From Liolophura sinensis (taxonomy: Eukaryota > Mollusca > Polyplacophora > Chitonida > Chitonidae): a stretch of 64,000 nt of DNA. The DNA lies in the NCBI RefSeq assembly GCF_032854445.1, contig NC_088300.1, forward strand, positions 41,632,458-41,696,457, in the 5' to 3' direction. The notes beneath the pieces were generated by a model. That model ran no database searches, was not told the DNA's origin, and saw only the letters and a list, made by a program, of their open reading frames with translations. Positions 34,635-46,698 of this stretch are shown in pieces. The position numbers and the translations under genes are program-made. Every line of letters starts with the position of its first letter. The stretch's first letter is position 1.

Positions 34635-35160
34635 TCAACAAAAAGGATCTACTAATTACACCATAAAGAATCACCATATACATGATAGGTTTCCACAGAT
34701 GCTCACACAGTTCCATGTTAACACATAAAACATCATTACTTGTACAACTAAGAAAATAGCTTCAGTATTACATCTGTCACATAAATAGAGTGGCAAGTTC
34801 TAGAAATTGCTTTATATCAGTTCAAAACACCCATAGATAATTTCTTGTAATTAAACCGGTGACTTCAACACATTGATATTACTCGTTTTTCTGGTAAAAC
34901 TCGATTAACTTATTCTTTTATGTATCCTCCGGGACACCTTCAAACGATGAAAACGTTTCATGACTTTTGCTGTTCAAAGCTCTGAAACCAACACAAGGGA
35001 GGTAACTTTGTATGGTTTTGCTGGATCAGCTTTAGGGTTGTAAAGTGTTTATGTTGCCGAGGTATGAATAAGGAAAAGCGTACCTTTTAGATTACACCTG
35101 ATATGCCACTTGATTGTCTGACATGCTTACTGTGCAATCCCAGTCACTAAAGACATACCT
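34635..35160 (-). other. Probable 5' UTR intron of UBOX5
   Basis: In the gene's direction it starts GTATGTCT at 35160 (after GAGGAGAAG) and ends TTTTGTTGACAG just before GAAGAAAATG. Both sites fit the consensus. No repeat inside. Inferred from splice motifs only. Confidence 0.55.
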
Positions 35161-35350
35161 TCTCCTCTTATCCTAGTCAAATCGTAACTCGTCCACAGCA
35201 ATTTATCACAACCATCTTGCCTGGTATGAAGGACCAGGGGGCGCCAGTGGTATGGATCAACTCTTTGTCTGGGTCTTGCGACGGGAGTTCTACTTTCAAC
35301 TCTGGGACCGTGTCGCCTACATCAGCAACCATTCGAAAATAGTGCAACTA
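35161..35350 (-). other. Probable UBOX5 first exon (5' UTR) with upstream ORF
   Basis: The segment is more GC-rich and codon-like than its surroundings. It carries an ATG-started frame of 51 codons (35332 to 35177, MVADVGDTVPELKVELPSQD at the start, ending VINCCGRVTI) whose stop lies 17 nt before the GTATGT donor. In the frame of the UBOX5 ATG there is a TAG a few codons upstream, so the ORF is not an N-terminal extension. It may be a regulatory upstream ORF or an exon of another small protein. The transcription start is unknown. Confidence 0.5.
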
Positions 35351-35377
35351 TTGCACATCTCTTCATATCATTCACCT

Positions 35378-35740
35378 CCGCTTCAGTGATCTAATGGTTA
35401 GAGCGTCCATCTTAGAGGCCCGAGATCAAACCAGGTTCGGTTTATATATCAAAGATTGCTGCTGCCTCGCTTGGCACGGAGAGGTTAGAGCAAGGAAACG
35501 GGACTGGTTAGGCCGGTGTCAGTGTAACGTGTATGGTTGGGGTGTCATATCTGCATGGAGTCTTCGGCATGATACTTCAGTGTGGGCAGCACTTTGGCGA
35601 CGTGGACTCGCCCAGCCACAAGAAGACACAACTAGTATGTACATACCTATAATGACTCCCCATTGTCATATGGCTGAAAACTTGATAAGTATCACGTGAA
35701 CTGAAAACATTTACATACATATCAATCATCCTGGCTGTAT
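35378..35740 (+). repeat. tRNA-derived SINE just upstream of the UBOX5 first exon
   Basis: Head CAGTGATCTAATGGTTAGAG (A-box) and CCAGGTTCGGTTTA (B-box). The body has GCTGCCTCGCTTGGCACGGA and GGCGACGTGGACTCGCCCAG, then AATGACTCCCCATTGTCATA and a degraded tail. Same family as 8267/9099 and 36330. It begins only about 30 bp beyond the predicted first exon, so it lies in the putative UBOX5 promoter. Confidence 0.8.
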
Positions 35741-36329
35741 GACATATATGTGGGGGCCCAGGTGCGAGCGACTCCTTTTTTGGGGGGTGAACGAAATAAA
35801 TAAATGAATAAATAAATAAACTGATAAAACTGAATAAACAAAGAAAAGAAAGCATGGAAGAAAGATTCTCTTTTTTATTTAAAAAAAAAGCACATTTTAC
35901 ACTAAGAGCTATATTAGGTCATTAGAGCCGCTGTTGTGGGTCGTATTGAGTGGTATTGTTCAAGTCCGTGTTGTGTGGAAAATCGGACGAGATGTCGCAC
36001 CTCTAACATATTTCTAAATGCCATGCCATACATCCTAAACATTTTACAGCTTATGTAGCAAGCTATACATGCTAGCTGTAGTCAGGACCATCGTCTATAT
36101 AAAGGTGAGTGAGGTTCTACCACACTAGAATTATATGACCGACACTAACACTGGCTAATTGGCTTTATCCAACCAGATGCCTTTCAAAATGAGAAACAAC
36201 AGTAAATAAATAAATACGGTAAATAAGTAAATATTTAAAAGGTGATAATTAATATATAATGGTAATAACCTGTCAAAGAATTAACTGCCTGAAAAAAGTA
36301 AAATAAAAGACGCCAACTCAGATATATAT

Positions 36330-36690
36330 GAGCTATTATAGTAGAGGACGACTTGAAGTCGAGAGACACAGGATCACACCCGCGTCGGGGTCACATTAAA
36401 GACTAAAAATGTTACTTGTTGCTGCCTCGCCTTGCGCTCAGCACTGAGAGGTTAGGGCAAGGAAACATGACTTGTTGGCCCTGGGTCAGCATAATGTGAC
36501 TTGGTGGAGTGTCGTTTCTGGTATCTTTGGCATGATACTTAGGTGGTGGCAGTGCTTCGGCGACAATGACTCGCCCTGCATGACACAATATATGTACACA
36601 CACCTAATGACTCCTCGTTGTCATATGACTGAAAAATTGTCAAGTACGACGTAAAGCCCGAAGTGTACATCCATACTAGTGGGCTATATA
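36330..36690 (+). repeat. SINE of the 35378 family with degraded head
   Basis: Shares GCTGCCTCGCCTTGCGCTCA, CAGCACTGAGAGGTTAGGGC, ACCTAATGACTCCTCGTTGT and the tail GTCAAGTACGACGTAAAGCC. The head region (36345-36400) is only weakly tRNA-like. Confidence 0.8.
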
Positions 36691-36785
36691 ATGTACGTCT
36701 GATTTATATTTATTATGATTTCCTAGCTGTAAGACTATAATGCACTACAATAAATATTGTTTCCGTAATTACAAACCGAGTGACT

Positions 36786-37190
36786 GAGTGCTTTGAGTTT
36801 AACGTCGTAATTAACAATTATGTTCATGGTGTACATGGGGAACGCCATATTGGGGGAAGCTGGAAATACATTGTCACATCTGTTGTATGCCACATATGAC
36901 TACGAAGGAGTTACTAGAGTAGGCCGGTACATGTTATGTGCCTCCTTGTTGCACTGCAGCTTCACTGAGACGACTTACCGAAGTAAGTGTAAGCAGCCCC
37001 ACCCGAGTCAATATACTGATACGGGTCAACCAGTCGTACTATCCCCTTAATGCTGAACGCCAAGCAAAGAAGTTACAACTTCCTCTTTTCAGGTCTTAGG
37101 TGTGACCCAACCCAGGGTTGACTCTGGAGCTACCGCCGCCGAAGCGGATGCTATATAGCTGCCAGCTGAGCTATCGTGGCCGGCAGTTAC
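36786..37190 (-). repeat. Full-length SINE of a third family, with a ~75-bp insertion
   Basis: On the minus strand the head reads GCCGGCCACGATAGCTCAGC then TGGCAG (A-box) and AGAGTCAACCCTGGGTTGGG (B-box-like). The other end reads, on the plus strand, GAGTGCTTTGAGTTTAACGT, the reverse complement of the common SINE tail. Near the tail, 36824-36896 interrupts the body and is almost identical to 39351-39421. Confidence 0.75.
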
Positions 37191-37721
37191 AAGCCGAATT
37201 AAATTGCATATTACAGTAGGCTATACCCCAATATCCTTGCCAGCAGCCATACAGGAGGCCATGACAAGTGTATCCTGATTTAGATTTTTCATTAACAAAT
37301 CGAAGACTTACAAAGGGACAGCTGCATTGATATTTTTATCATTAAGTTTTGTAAAATTCAGTTCTTTTCCTCCACTAAAGAGAAGATGAGAATAATCAAA
37401 AATGCGTTGGCGAGCGATGAACACGTCCTCGTCCATGTGTTCACGTCATACGTGAAGAGGCCGTTTTTGTCCTGGGAGAGCTGGTCTGATTAGATGAGAG
37501 TAGGCAGTTAAATTGGCTGTAAATACAAATGACCATAACGGGATTCATTAATCATGTATGACAGAGACTGTAGTGCTCAAAACTCTACAATGATGCTTTG
37601 GAATGAAGTTATCCGGTGGACAACGCTAATGAAACCAGATAAGCACGTGAGGCCATTTTCTGTGGAATTTATTTCTGGTTTGTTCAGCAGATTACAATAC
37701 ACACATCAGTGAATTTTACAG

Positions 37722-37899
37722 TTAATATTAATTTTAGCTGTTATACAGGCTAGTTAAATTAAAGGACTAATGAATTAAGCTATTATATTTGTCATTACAA
37801 CATTTGTCATTATTTGTCATTAATATTAATTTTAGCTGTTATACAGGCTAGTTAAATTAAAGGACTAATGAATTAAGCTATTATATTTTTCATTACAAC
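37722..37899. repeat. 98-bp tandem duplication
   Basis: The sequence from TTAATATTAATTTTAGCTGT to the CATTACAAC end is repeated once immediately downstream, with one T-rich difference. Nearly identical, so recent. Confidence 0.95.
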
Positions 37900-37969
37900 A
37901 AAACCGTCTGTATAACTGTGCTAACTATTTTTCATATTTGACTAAGGGCTTTGGGATTTTTTGATTAGG

Positions 37970-38235
37970 AGGGAGTGAGTGCTTGGGGTTTAACGTCGTA
38001 TTGAACAACTTCTCAATCATATGGTGACGGAGTCCTTAGAGTGCATCTAATGCAGGACGGATTTCCACCGCTCTTTTACCTATTGCTGCTTCACTGAGAC
38101 GACTTATCGAAGACAAGTATACTGATATACGGGTCAACCAGTCGTTGCCATACCACCTTTCAATGCTGAACGTTAAGCGAAGACGTTACAACTCCCTCTT
38201 TTAAGGTCCTAAGTGTGACCCGACCAAGGATTCTA
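37970..38235 (-). repeat. SINE of the third family, head missing
   Basis: Plus-strand reading GAGTGCTTGGGGTTTAACGT at the tail side and CAACCAGTCGTTGCCATACC, CCTCTTTTAAGGTCCTAAGT further on. These match the copy at 36786 without its 75-bp insertion. Confidence 0.8.
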
Positions 38236-38576
38236 AAAAAATTACTTTCTTTTGGTGAACATCTGGAAAAAATCATAGTCCCTATGATGAACGTTACTTC
38301 ATATTTTAGCTTTCTTTTGCTTTAATTTACCCTCTACGATATATAGAACAGAATATTTCGGTTCAAGCACACGTTGAAAAAGGCGACATTCCGACACATG
38401 ATGATTATCGACATCAACACGCCGTTTTGGGGGGTCTGGAAGCCAAGCGGACAGAGCCCCTTGAGGGCGGTTCTGAGGTGGTGAAAATTCTAACCGATTT
38501 ACAAAAAAAGTTTTAGTTTTAGAGTGTACTGCCGCGGTGACTTAATCTGTTAAATAAATAAATATATAACAGAAAG

Positions 38577-38665
38577 CCGGTTGTCTGAGTGATGCTGGAG
38601 TGTATTCTGTCTTTGCAGCAGATTGCTCTGTTAAATATAACCTGCACAATACACGAATAGTCTTA
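38577..38665. repeat. Half copy of the 40372 inverted-repeat element
   Basis: GTTGTCTGAGTGATGCTGGA ... GCTCTGTTAAATATAAC matches the left half of the element at 40372-40586. The right half is absent. Confidence 0.7.
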
Positions 38666-39339
38666 CTCCGAAAAACGAAAGACTCATTTTGACTCAATAT
38701 TTCGGCACTTTAATTTGCCGTCATCAGGAGAACTAAATTTCATGGTGAACGTCACACATATATATATACATGTATCGAGACAAAGCCACAAAATACAGAT
38801 TAGGTGTTAAATCAACATAAGATATAGATACATGAGAATAAAACGGCGTGATAAGATAACAGCCAGACAAAATCTTCACAAAAGCCACCTTTTACCCACC
38901 AAATTACAGGTTTGCTCTGACCGGAGTCAGAAGAAAATTCATATGATCCTCTAAGTTACAGCATATTCAGCTTCACACCACTGAATTTCACTCTCCTTTG
39001 CCACTTCAAAAAGATGAAATTTTATTTGGCCTGTTAAATTGGCTTGATCAAGAAGAGATCACACAGCGTAATGTTTAGAATAGTGGTATACTAGGTTTAA
39101 ACTGCATGAAAATAATACAAAAGGAAAGAAAACATGTTAATAATGAAATAGGTCTAAACACAATGTTTCATAACTTTTATACATCATTTCAGTTTGTCAT
39201 GAATATAAACGGCAAACTATATGCAAATCTCTCATTGCCTTTTTGGACTGCAGCCGGCAAGCCTCAAAGTAGTACCGATATAGTCCGCCAAACAGACCTA
39301 CACGGCCACAGCCATTTGCTCTGAGGTGACAGATAATTC

Positions 39340-39425
39340 TATAAATCCTTCATGGTGTACATGGGGAACGCCATATTGGGGGAAGCCGGAAATACATTGT
39401 CACATCTGTTGTATGCCACACTCAT
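39340..39425. repeat. ~75-bp repeat shared with 36824-36896
   Basis: CATGGTGTACATGGGGAACG through ATACATTGTCACATCTGTTG and TATGCCACA is nearly identical to the block inserted in the SINE at 36786. No other part of that SINE is present here. Confidence 0.85.
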
Positions 39426-40371
39426 ACATAACCAAAAGGTTTGTCAGCGGAAACTTCCGTTGTCAGGCTATAGAAATAACTCCCTCCTTATTGGTGAAAA
39501 TTTCACAATGCGCTTGATTTGGTTTTTATTATAACTGAGATATCTTCGTTATACAATATCACAAAAGGTATGCTTTTTACACATATGTGAGACACTATGT
39601 TTAGTGTTTTTTTCTCCTTGTGCTAGAAGGACTGTAAACTGCGTTTGGAATCGCCATGCACAGAAATGATCAAAGAATGACCTTCGAAACTGGTCCCAAA
39701 ACTTCGACATTGATAGAGGTGTGACCGCTTTGTGACCATGACCAAAATTACTCTTCCCTCGAGGGTATAGTACCTGTTCCCACCATTATTCATCGGCCGG
39801 AAGCACTTGGCCTCTTGTAGTCAAAGGCATTCACTTTTCTTGCTTGTGGGTAGCAATTTATCACCCACAAGGGAAGAGACGGTTCGGAAAGCTAAGTGTA
39901 ATATGGCAAGATGTCAATTACACGGTAGACAACCGGAAGGTTCTGTTGTGAAAATAAACTAACCTGAGAGACATACGGGCAATAATGGTAAAGACAGAAG
40001 CTGCCTGGATGGTCGGATTGTTTGCCAGGAGCCACACACTTAATTCTTCCCCTTTGATCAATCTCTGTGGCAAATGGTGCGTGCCTTAAAGTGACACTGC
40101 TGTGCTATCACCAACCAGATTAACTCCAGGAACAAGTGCATCAGCAAACATTAAATGTAAGCCTTACTGTTTGATGAAACACTGAAAATGAGGCCTCTGA
40201 GGTGTATAATGTATCAAAAGCCAATACAATGTAGTGAGTGACGAAACCTCATCACCGTCACGAAAAGGCACCTGCATATAACGATTACGATCTCATTTAT
40301 TCTGGGACTGTGGCAACTGCATCAGACATGAAACAAGCGCAAGTTCCCTCTAAAAAATTAATCTGTTTAAT

Positions 40372-40586
40372 TTAATAGAAAGTTTGTTGTCTGAGTGACG
40401 GTAGAATGTAGTCTGTTATTCAAGCAGGTTGTTCTGTTAAATATAACACACGTTCTATTATTTAACATACTGATTCTATTAGACTTATAGGGTATTGAAT
40501 ATGTTGAATATGACGGAATATTACGTTATAATAACAGAATACATTCTAGCATCACTCAGGCAACAAACATTCTATTAAAATTAAGA
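40372..40586. mobile_element. MITE-like element with ~45-bp terminal inverted repeats
   Basis: The left end TTTAATAGAAAGTTTGTTGT then CTGAGTGACGGTAGAATGTA is matched by the reverse complement of the right end (TACATTCTAGCATCACTCAG then GCAACAAACATTCTATTAAA) with few mismatches. The total is about 215 bp, with no coding capacity. The flanks are TTAA-like but offset by one base, so the target duplication is uncertain. Confidence 0.7.
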
Positions 40587-41910
40587 TTCTTTTTTTGAGT
40601 GTGACATCCTGCAACAAGTCTGTGTCGTCTTGCACCCAGTTCCCACGTTCAGTCAGTGATCAAAGTTAAAAGATATAATATAAAAGAATACAGCATTCAA
40701 AGTAAGGCAGTGCGAACAGTGACGACACTGTGGTAGTCCGCAGATGGCCATGCGTATTACTGGTGAAATCCGGCCTGTGTCAATTTACAATTATGCAAAT
40801 GCCTAAAAAGTAGCAACGTAGACGCCCCCTTGTACCATGGCTTAAGCGGAACTGAGTAAAGAATGCAGTGTTTGTTGCAATGTATTGGAGGTCAGTGGTC
40901 CAGAAATTTTCAGAATGCTGTGTTGTCACGACGGAGAGATAGATAGACAGACATATGGATAAAGTTAATATTTTTGCAAGTTTAATTGAGGCAAGCAACT
41001 CTAATCTTCGACTTGCTATATTTTAACGTCAATGAAGCCTCGAAGAGTGCACGACAGCTACTGCGAATGTGCGCATTGTTCAAAAGCTTTCCTGGAAATT
41101 CACATCATTGCAGGGTGTAAGTGTGTATGTCCTAAACACATGTGTGATTCACAGATTCGGGGTTTAAACGTCAACAAAATTTAGAGTCAGAAATTAAATT
41201 GATTACGAGGAGTTGCTTGTCCTCTTATCACCGCATATAGTCTTTTTGAGTTCTGATGTACTGTTCATCAGCTTGTTTGGGCGAACCTCTGTACATGAAC
41301 CCTCTGGGAACGTGTTGGGGAGTATTATATGCCAACGACGTCGATGACCTGGATGTCCCACTGTAACACATTGCCAATTACGAGCTGTATCAGTGATCAA
41401 GTGATCACTTAATACCGTTATCTCAACACTCATCATCCCATGAGCATATCTAGTCGGATCAAAGTTGTCCACATGGCCCAGCGTGGACCGTGGCCAATGG
41501 TTTCTAAGAATGAGCTTTAATGGGCTCTGGTCCGAAAATCACGAGTGTATTAAGGTCGGCTTTACGGCACACAGTTTTTTTTTTTTTGCACCCATATGTT
41601 TAGGCCTGAATGAAATTCATACAAACTTTTATAATGCGTGCCTTTGCACGAAAATGGATTTCTCTGCGGCGTGAATACATTACTCTCAATTATTTCTCAG
41701 CTCTATTCAGTATTCAGTATTGCATAGTAGCACCTATTTTCAAAACAAATTTATGACAAATAAATGAGCAAGTGTTAACGTGAACAAAGCCACATGAAGA
41801 AAAGATTTTGGCCGTTCAGATGCTGTTAGCTATGGAAGCCGGATGAGAACATCTTGTCTCGCGGCCCGAGGAGGGCACAAATTGTGCGTGAATGGCCTTG
41901 AATCGCGAAG

Positions 41911-41982
41911 CACGATGCGAGCATTGTTCGAGGCCCGATGCGAGCAGAGTTCGAGGCGGAATGCAAGGCGCGATGCGCGGAC
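41911..41982. repeat. GC-rich ~23-bp tandem repeat
   Basis: About three units of CGATGCGAGCATTGTTCGAG GC, rich in CpG and unlike its AT-rich surroundings. Confidence 0.7.
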
Positions 41983-44900
41983 GTTAACACAAAAATGGTA
42001 ACATTTAGGAGCGATTTGCACCGTCCTCTTGTTGCACCTCACGAGATGACCTTTTCCGATTTTCATATATAATAGCGATGATGACAAAAAGTAGTTTACA
42101 GTTGCATGATTTTCGGTAAATATAAGCTGTTAATATATAATTTCTTAGAAGAAGAAGAACCGGTAAACCTGTGGTGTTTGTTTTGTAAGGTGCTGGTTAT
42201 ACAGGCGAAGGTCATGTCAATAAAATCAGTGTAGAAACAAGTAATCATCAATTAATTATATCTTAAATAATTTAATAAATAACTTGAACGTGAAACGGGA
42301 CATGAGGCACTCAATACAGTAAAGCCTGCAAAGCGTACTTGCCGTCCGTCTTTCTCCGACAATGTATTGCTGAAGCCGTGGCAGGATACCTTGTCTTGTC
42401 CAGCTTAATTAACACTCCATCATTCTGGGCTACCAAAAGTTTAAAACAAACTACATTTATAAACTCAATGGCGCGACTGAACTATGGATGTTTCATACCG
42501 TTTCGCAACATTTCTGTATAGGCCTAGTGAACTACAAAGAACATTTGATAATTCTAATCGCAAGGAATAATGATCTCTTCGGCCAAATGACCGACCAAAT
42601 GGACGCCGCTGTTTTAGCTGGCTAGAGTATAATGGCTATGAATTACATTCAGAGAACTGCGTGCATTCCCGAAAACTGGATCTCTGTTTGAGACCAAGGA
42701 GGTTATCAACTGACCTTTTCGCTGAACAGATTGGTGATGTATATGATTGGAAATAAGGTGAGAAAAATTCGAAAAAGGTGAAATTCAGTGTGTTTTAGCC
42801 TTGATCAAACGCACCAAGTTCTTCCCTATGGGATAATAATATATCACCTCTCTATACTTGCAATTAGGATATCTCCAAAGGAAGAGATAATTGTAGCCTC
42901 TGTCGCTCCCTATCTCAGTTTTGTACGGCGTCTTTTCTTTACTGGCGCTCAACAGGCCGATTGGTTTCTGTCAGTATCAGAGAAGATTTCAGCTTGTTTA
43001 CAGGAACGCCAAGGGCGGACCGTACATCTTTCCCTTCTCCATCATTAATATAAACCAAGCCGTATCGATTTCTCAAAAACTGTCTTAGTATTTAAGCATA
43101 AGAGTTGAAGATTCGGCTCGAGGACTTTGCTTAATAAATAAACTAGGAGGTTTAATGATAATATTCTCCCCACGTATGAAATTTCATTTTCCTTACAGTT
43201 TTTATTCAGCGTAACACAAGGTTTATGCATAGCAAAATTCTTAGTTCTACCCGTCAAATCTTATTATGGTACATCATTCATAATCCTTCAGTTTTACATA
43301 CGTTCAGAAAAGATTGTTTTCCTACAGTCAATAACACCAAGTTCCAAACATGCACACTCAAAAAACGTGCATATAAAAAGACTAACCTATAGCAGTCATA
43401 TGAAAATCTGTCATCAATTTTCATGATGTCAGCCTACTAGATAAGGAGGTAATCACGTCTGGCGTATTTGATTTATACTGAGCACTAATACGAATGATTG
43501 TGTGACATGATTTATAAACATTTTCTTGCTTGGAAGATTAACACATGTTACCACGACATATGTTGCCATAGCGTAATAATTTTAATATGATTTACACTGT
43601 GATAGATTTGAGGGACGGGTCCCAGGGACCTAGGATGTTGCAAGTGTTTTACATAGTGCCGGGTGAATAAATTGCTTTTCGAGTGTTTCTTACAATCCAC
43701 ACTGACACCTGACCGGGGACGCCGGGGACACCAGGCATGGCTGTCTGCCCAATCACGGGTATGACACGAGGCCAATCCGTCCTTGTTGTTTCCACGGATA
43801 TGGTCACAGGTATTAAGATGTTCTGTTGGTCAAAATGACCTTGGGCAAAAGGGGTTTGATAAAAAAAATAGGTAGCTTAGAATCTACTTAGACAAAGGTA
43901 AATTTAAATACATGAAGTCATGTACAATAGCGTTTGTGAACTGAATATAGCAACTGTTGATTTTGTTTATAAAAATGACTTCAAGGTCTACTTTAAAAAT
44001 TTTGAAAAGACTATCCCGACGATCTGTAGTTGTTGTAGGGGATGATTTTAGAGAAGACAATATCCGTTTGGATAAAATAATTTTCAATAAAACTTTTTTT
44101 GATTAAAATCTTGCAATTCACTGTCGTTATTTAAGAAAACATAAAACAATACACTTCGGCCCATGACAATCTCTGTTAATGCTCTGTGGTATTGGTGTTG
44201 TTTTTACTATTGTTAGTGGTACTTGTTTAAAGTTTTTGTATTCCAGTTGTAGTTGTTTATTGCATATCTTGCTGTAAAGTCATTGGCGATGTCTTTTGTT
44301 TCCGCACCCAATCAATAACTATTTTTGACTACTCTCTAATAAATAAATAAATAAATTAATATTATATCCGGAGGGATAAAACAAACCCCTGGGGATTTAT
44401 TACCGCCATGTCATGCAATACTGGAACATTTCAAAATTTGTACGGTGAGACAAATCATAATCATGGGACATGGGCATGTTTTATGAAACCTCGTACATGA
44501 CGGTTAATCAGGTTGATGCATTAGGCTCATACGAGCTATTTTGGGCACTGAGCAACAAAATGTCACTTGCACCGAAATTAAAGCACCAATGAAAATCCCT
44601 TGTTTGTCTAAAAGGCTCTGATTCCTCACTGGAGCGATGGTACTAAAATACACAACCCAATACTGTGGGATACTGGAAATATATTTTGGTATTGGAATTC
44701 AACGCTTGAACTTCAACTGACTTAACTGACTGTCTTGGGTACCGCGGGGCAAAGTTGTCTTTTTTGTCTAGCATCTTCTTGCTGTTCATTAGGTACAGGT
44801 TGCATTGTGTTTTACCGTGACACTTCTCCGCACCATTTTATCAGAGTACATAAGTAAAAATACGCCGAAGAAGTTAGGGTGTATACTGTTATACTGTTAT

Positions 44901-45888
44901 GCTGTATACTGCACATTGTACAAGATTGATACATACAAGCATTTAATGAAATAGTTGCATACCTCTTTCTGTTGATATACTTCTAGAGTTAGCTTATATA
45001 ATCTCAAATTTTGTTCCCTTACTACTTTTGTGGAAGAAACACGTTTACAGCAATTATGCGATGTAAGAAAAATAACTCCATGATATTATATCCTAAAACC
45101 GTGCTACTCCACATACTTATCTAAATGGCAGTTATATTCAGCACATACGCAAAGAAAACGGTTTACCGCGAAATGACTTTGGTGGTCTTTGCAAACACAC
45201 TTTTTTCTCTGCATCGGTAATTTAATCGCGGAACAATTTCTGCAATCCTTTTTTTCCTTGACTAATCTCTCCGATTTGTACATCACCTCCGTTTTGTTTT
45301 TTCACAGTCACTAACGGACGGCACGATCCAACTTGAGGCAGATCGCCCATGAATACTAATACATCCTAATACGTAATGACAAGAACAGTGATAAATCACC
45401 ATTCGGCGTGGGCGCAGTTCCACCCAGAAATATTAATGTTAATAAAAAGCCTCTTGATCGATGTCTTGGGCTTACTTGTCATGGTTTGAACAGTACCTAC
45501 ATTTTAGACATTTAAAAATCTCTGAACTAACTTACAGGTATGGTATAAAGACGCCAGGGTATTCAACAACGACTGTTTGATGTGCTTTTCATGCGCAGGC
45601 CAAGGTGATTTTTTTTGTTTTATCAGGTGAGACAATAAAGCAAAATTTTATAGGTGTAAAGCTACCCCCGTACGGGAATGGTTTATTATAACAATAGGGA
45701 TAGTCACTTTCCCAGGATCTTTGAATGTAAGTGTAAATGGCAGCTATATGTACTGTGTGGATATTCCTTGGTACTCCATGTGAATAGAAATAGGTGTCTG
45801 TAGAACATAACATCCGGTCTTGCGGATGTTTTGTTACCGACAACATATTCTAGCAAGGTACACATGGTACAGCAGTATACATTTAAAT

Positions 45889-46100
45889 ACTGATTTCACT
45901 CAGTCGCCTAGAACATACCTTGCGTCTTTCCTACATCAATGATAACTGTTGACTTCTTCTCTTTGCATGATTCCGTCCTATTTTCGTACTTAATAAACTT
46001 TCTCAGTTTTGGGGAATTGGCCCTGCGATTATTGACCTGGAACATCCTTATTAGTTGATGACTGGTATACGACAGTCTGTTTCGACACATAGATTCATTG
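45889..46100 (+). repeat. Dispersed repeat, copy 1 of 3
   Basis: Blocks ATACTGATTTCACTCAGTCG, GATAACTGTTGACTTCTTCT, GGCCCTGCGATTATTGACCT and GTCTGTTTCGACA recur at 61539-61750 (same orientation) and, in part, at 63285-63450 (opposite orientation). Confidence 0.75.
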
Positions 46101-46444
46101 TTTTTCAGAGCACATTGTAGTCTGAAGAGTCGAACTACCTGTACTGAACTGATCATATGTTACAGCACTAATATTATGCGTATGATACATTGCATAGCGT
46201 GTGATTTTATTATACATTTGTTCAAATCGTTAAATAATGAAAGCCTCTAGGGGATGTAAGAAGCTCTAGATAGTACGTAGTTATTTGTTCAAGGTTTAAT
46301 GAATTGATATAATATTGGCCTGATGTTCAGGCATATTCTCAGAACTGAGTTCCCTTTCCATTGTCTTTGCATCTCTGTCCATCCACTCGTACATCTGTAT
46401 CTATGGGAAACCCTCCCTCTTACAGTTGTGTTTATAAAGGAGAC

Positions 46445-46627
46445 AAACCCAGATAATGAACTGGTGATTTTTTTTCCTGCATTGGCACATATCATATATA
46501 TATATATATAGTTTATATAGTTCCGGTAGTTATATATATATATATATATAGTTTAAAGCAATGGCAACCCCATGTGCAAGCATGATATGTGCCAATGCGG
46601 GATTAAAAATCACCAGTTCATTTATCT

Positions 46628-46633
<6 letters not shown>
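46445..46633. mobile_element. Foldback element with ~51-bp terminal inverted repeats around TA repeats
   Basis: The left arm 46445-46495 (AAACCCAGATAATGAACTGG ... GCATTGGCACATATCAT) and the right arm 46582-46633 (ATGATATGTGCCAATGCGGG ... GTTCATTTATCTGGGTTT) are near-perfect inverted copies. The ~86-bp centre contains two TA tracts, and a long TA tract follows at 46634-46691. No coding capacity. Confidence 0.8.

Positions 46634-46691
<58 letters not shown>
46634..46691. repeat. TA microsatellite
   Basis: Roughly 28 TA units next to the right arm of the foldback element. Confidence 0.95.

Positions 46692-46698
<7 letters not shown>

Noticed and set aside
42788-43048. 86-codon frame in the gene-poor right half
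   Set aside because: No recognisable domain, no plausible splice sites or neighbouring exons, and length within chance expectation.
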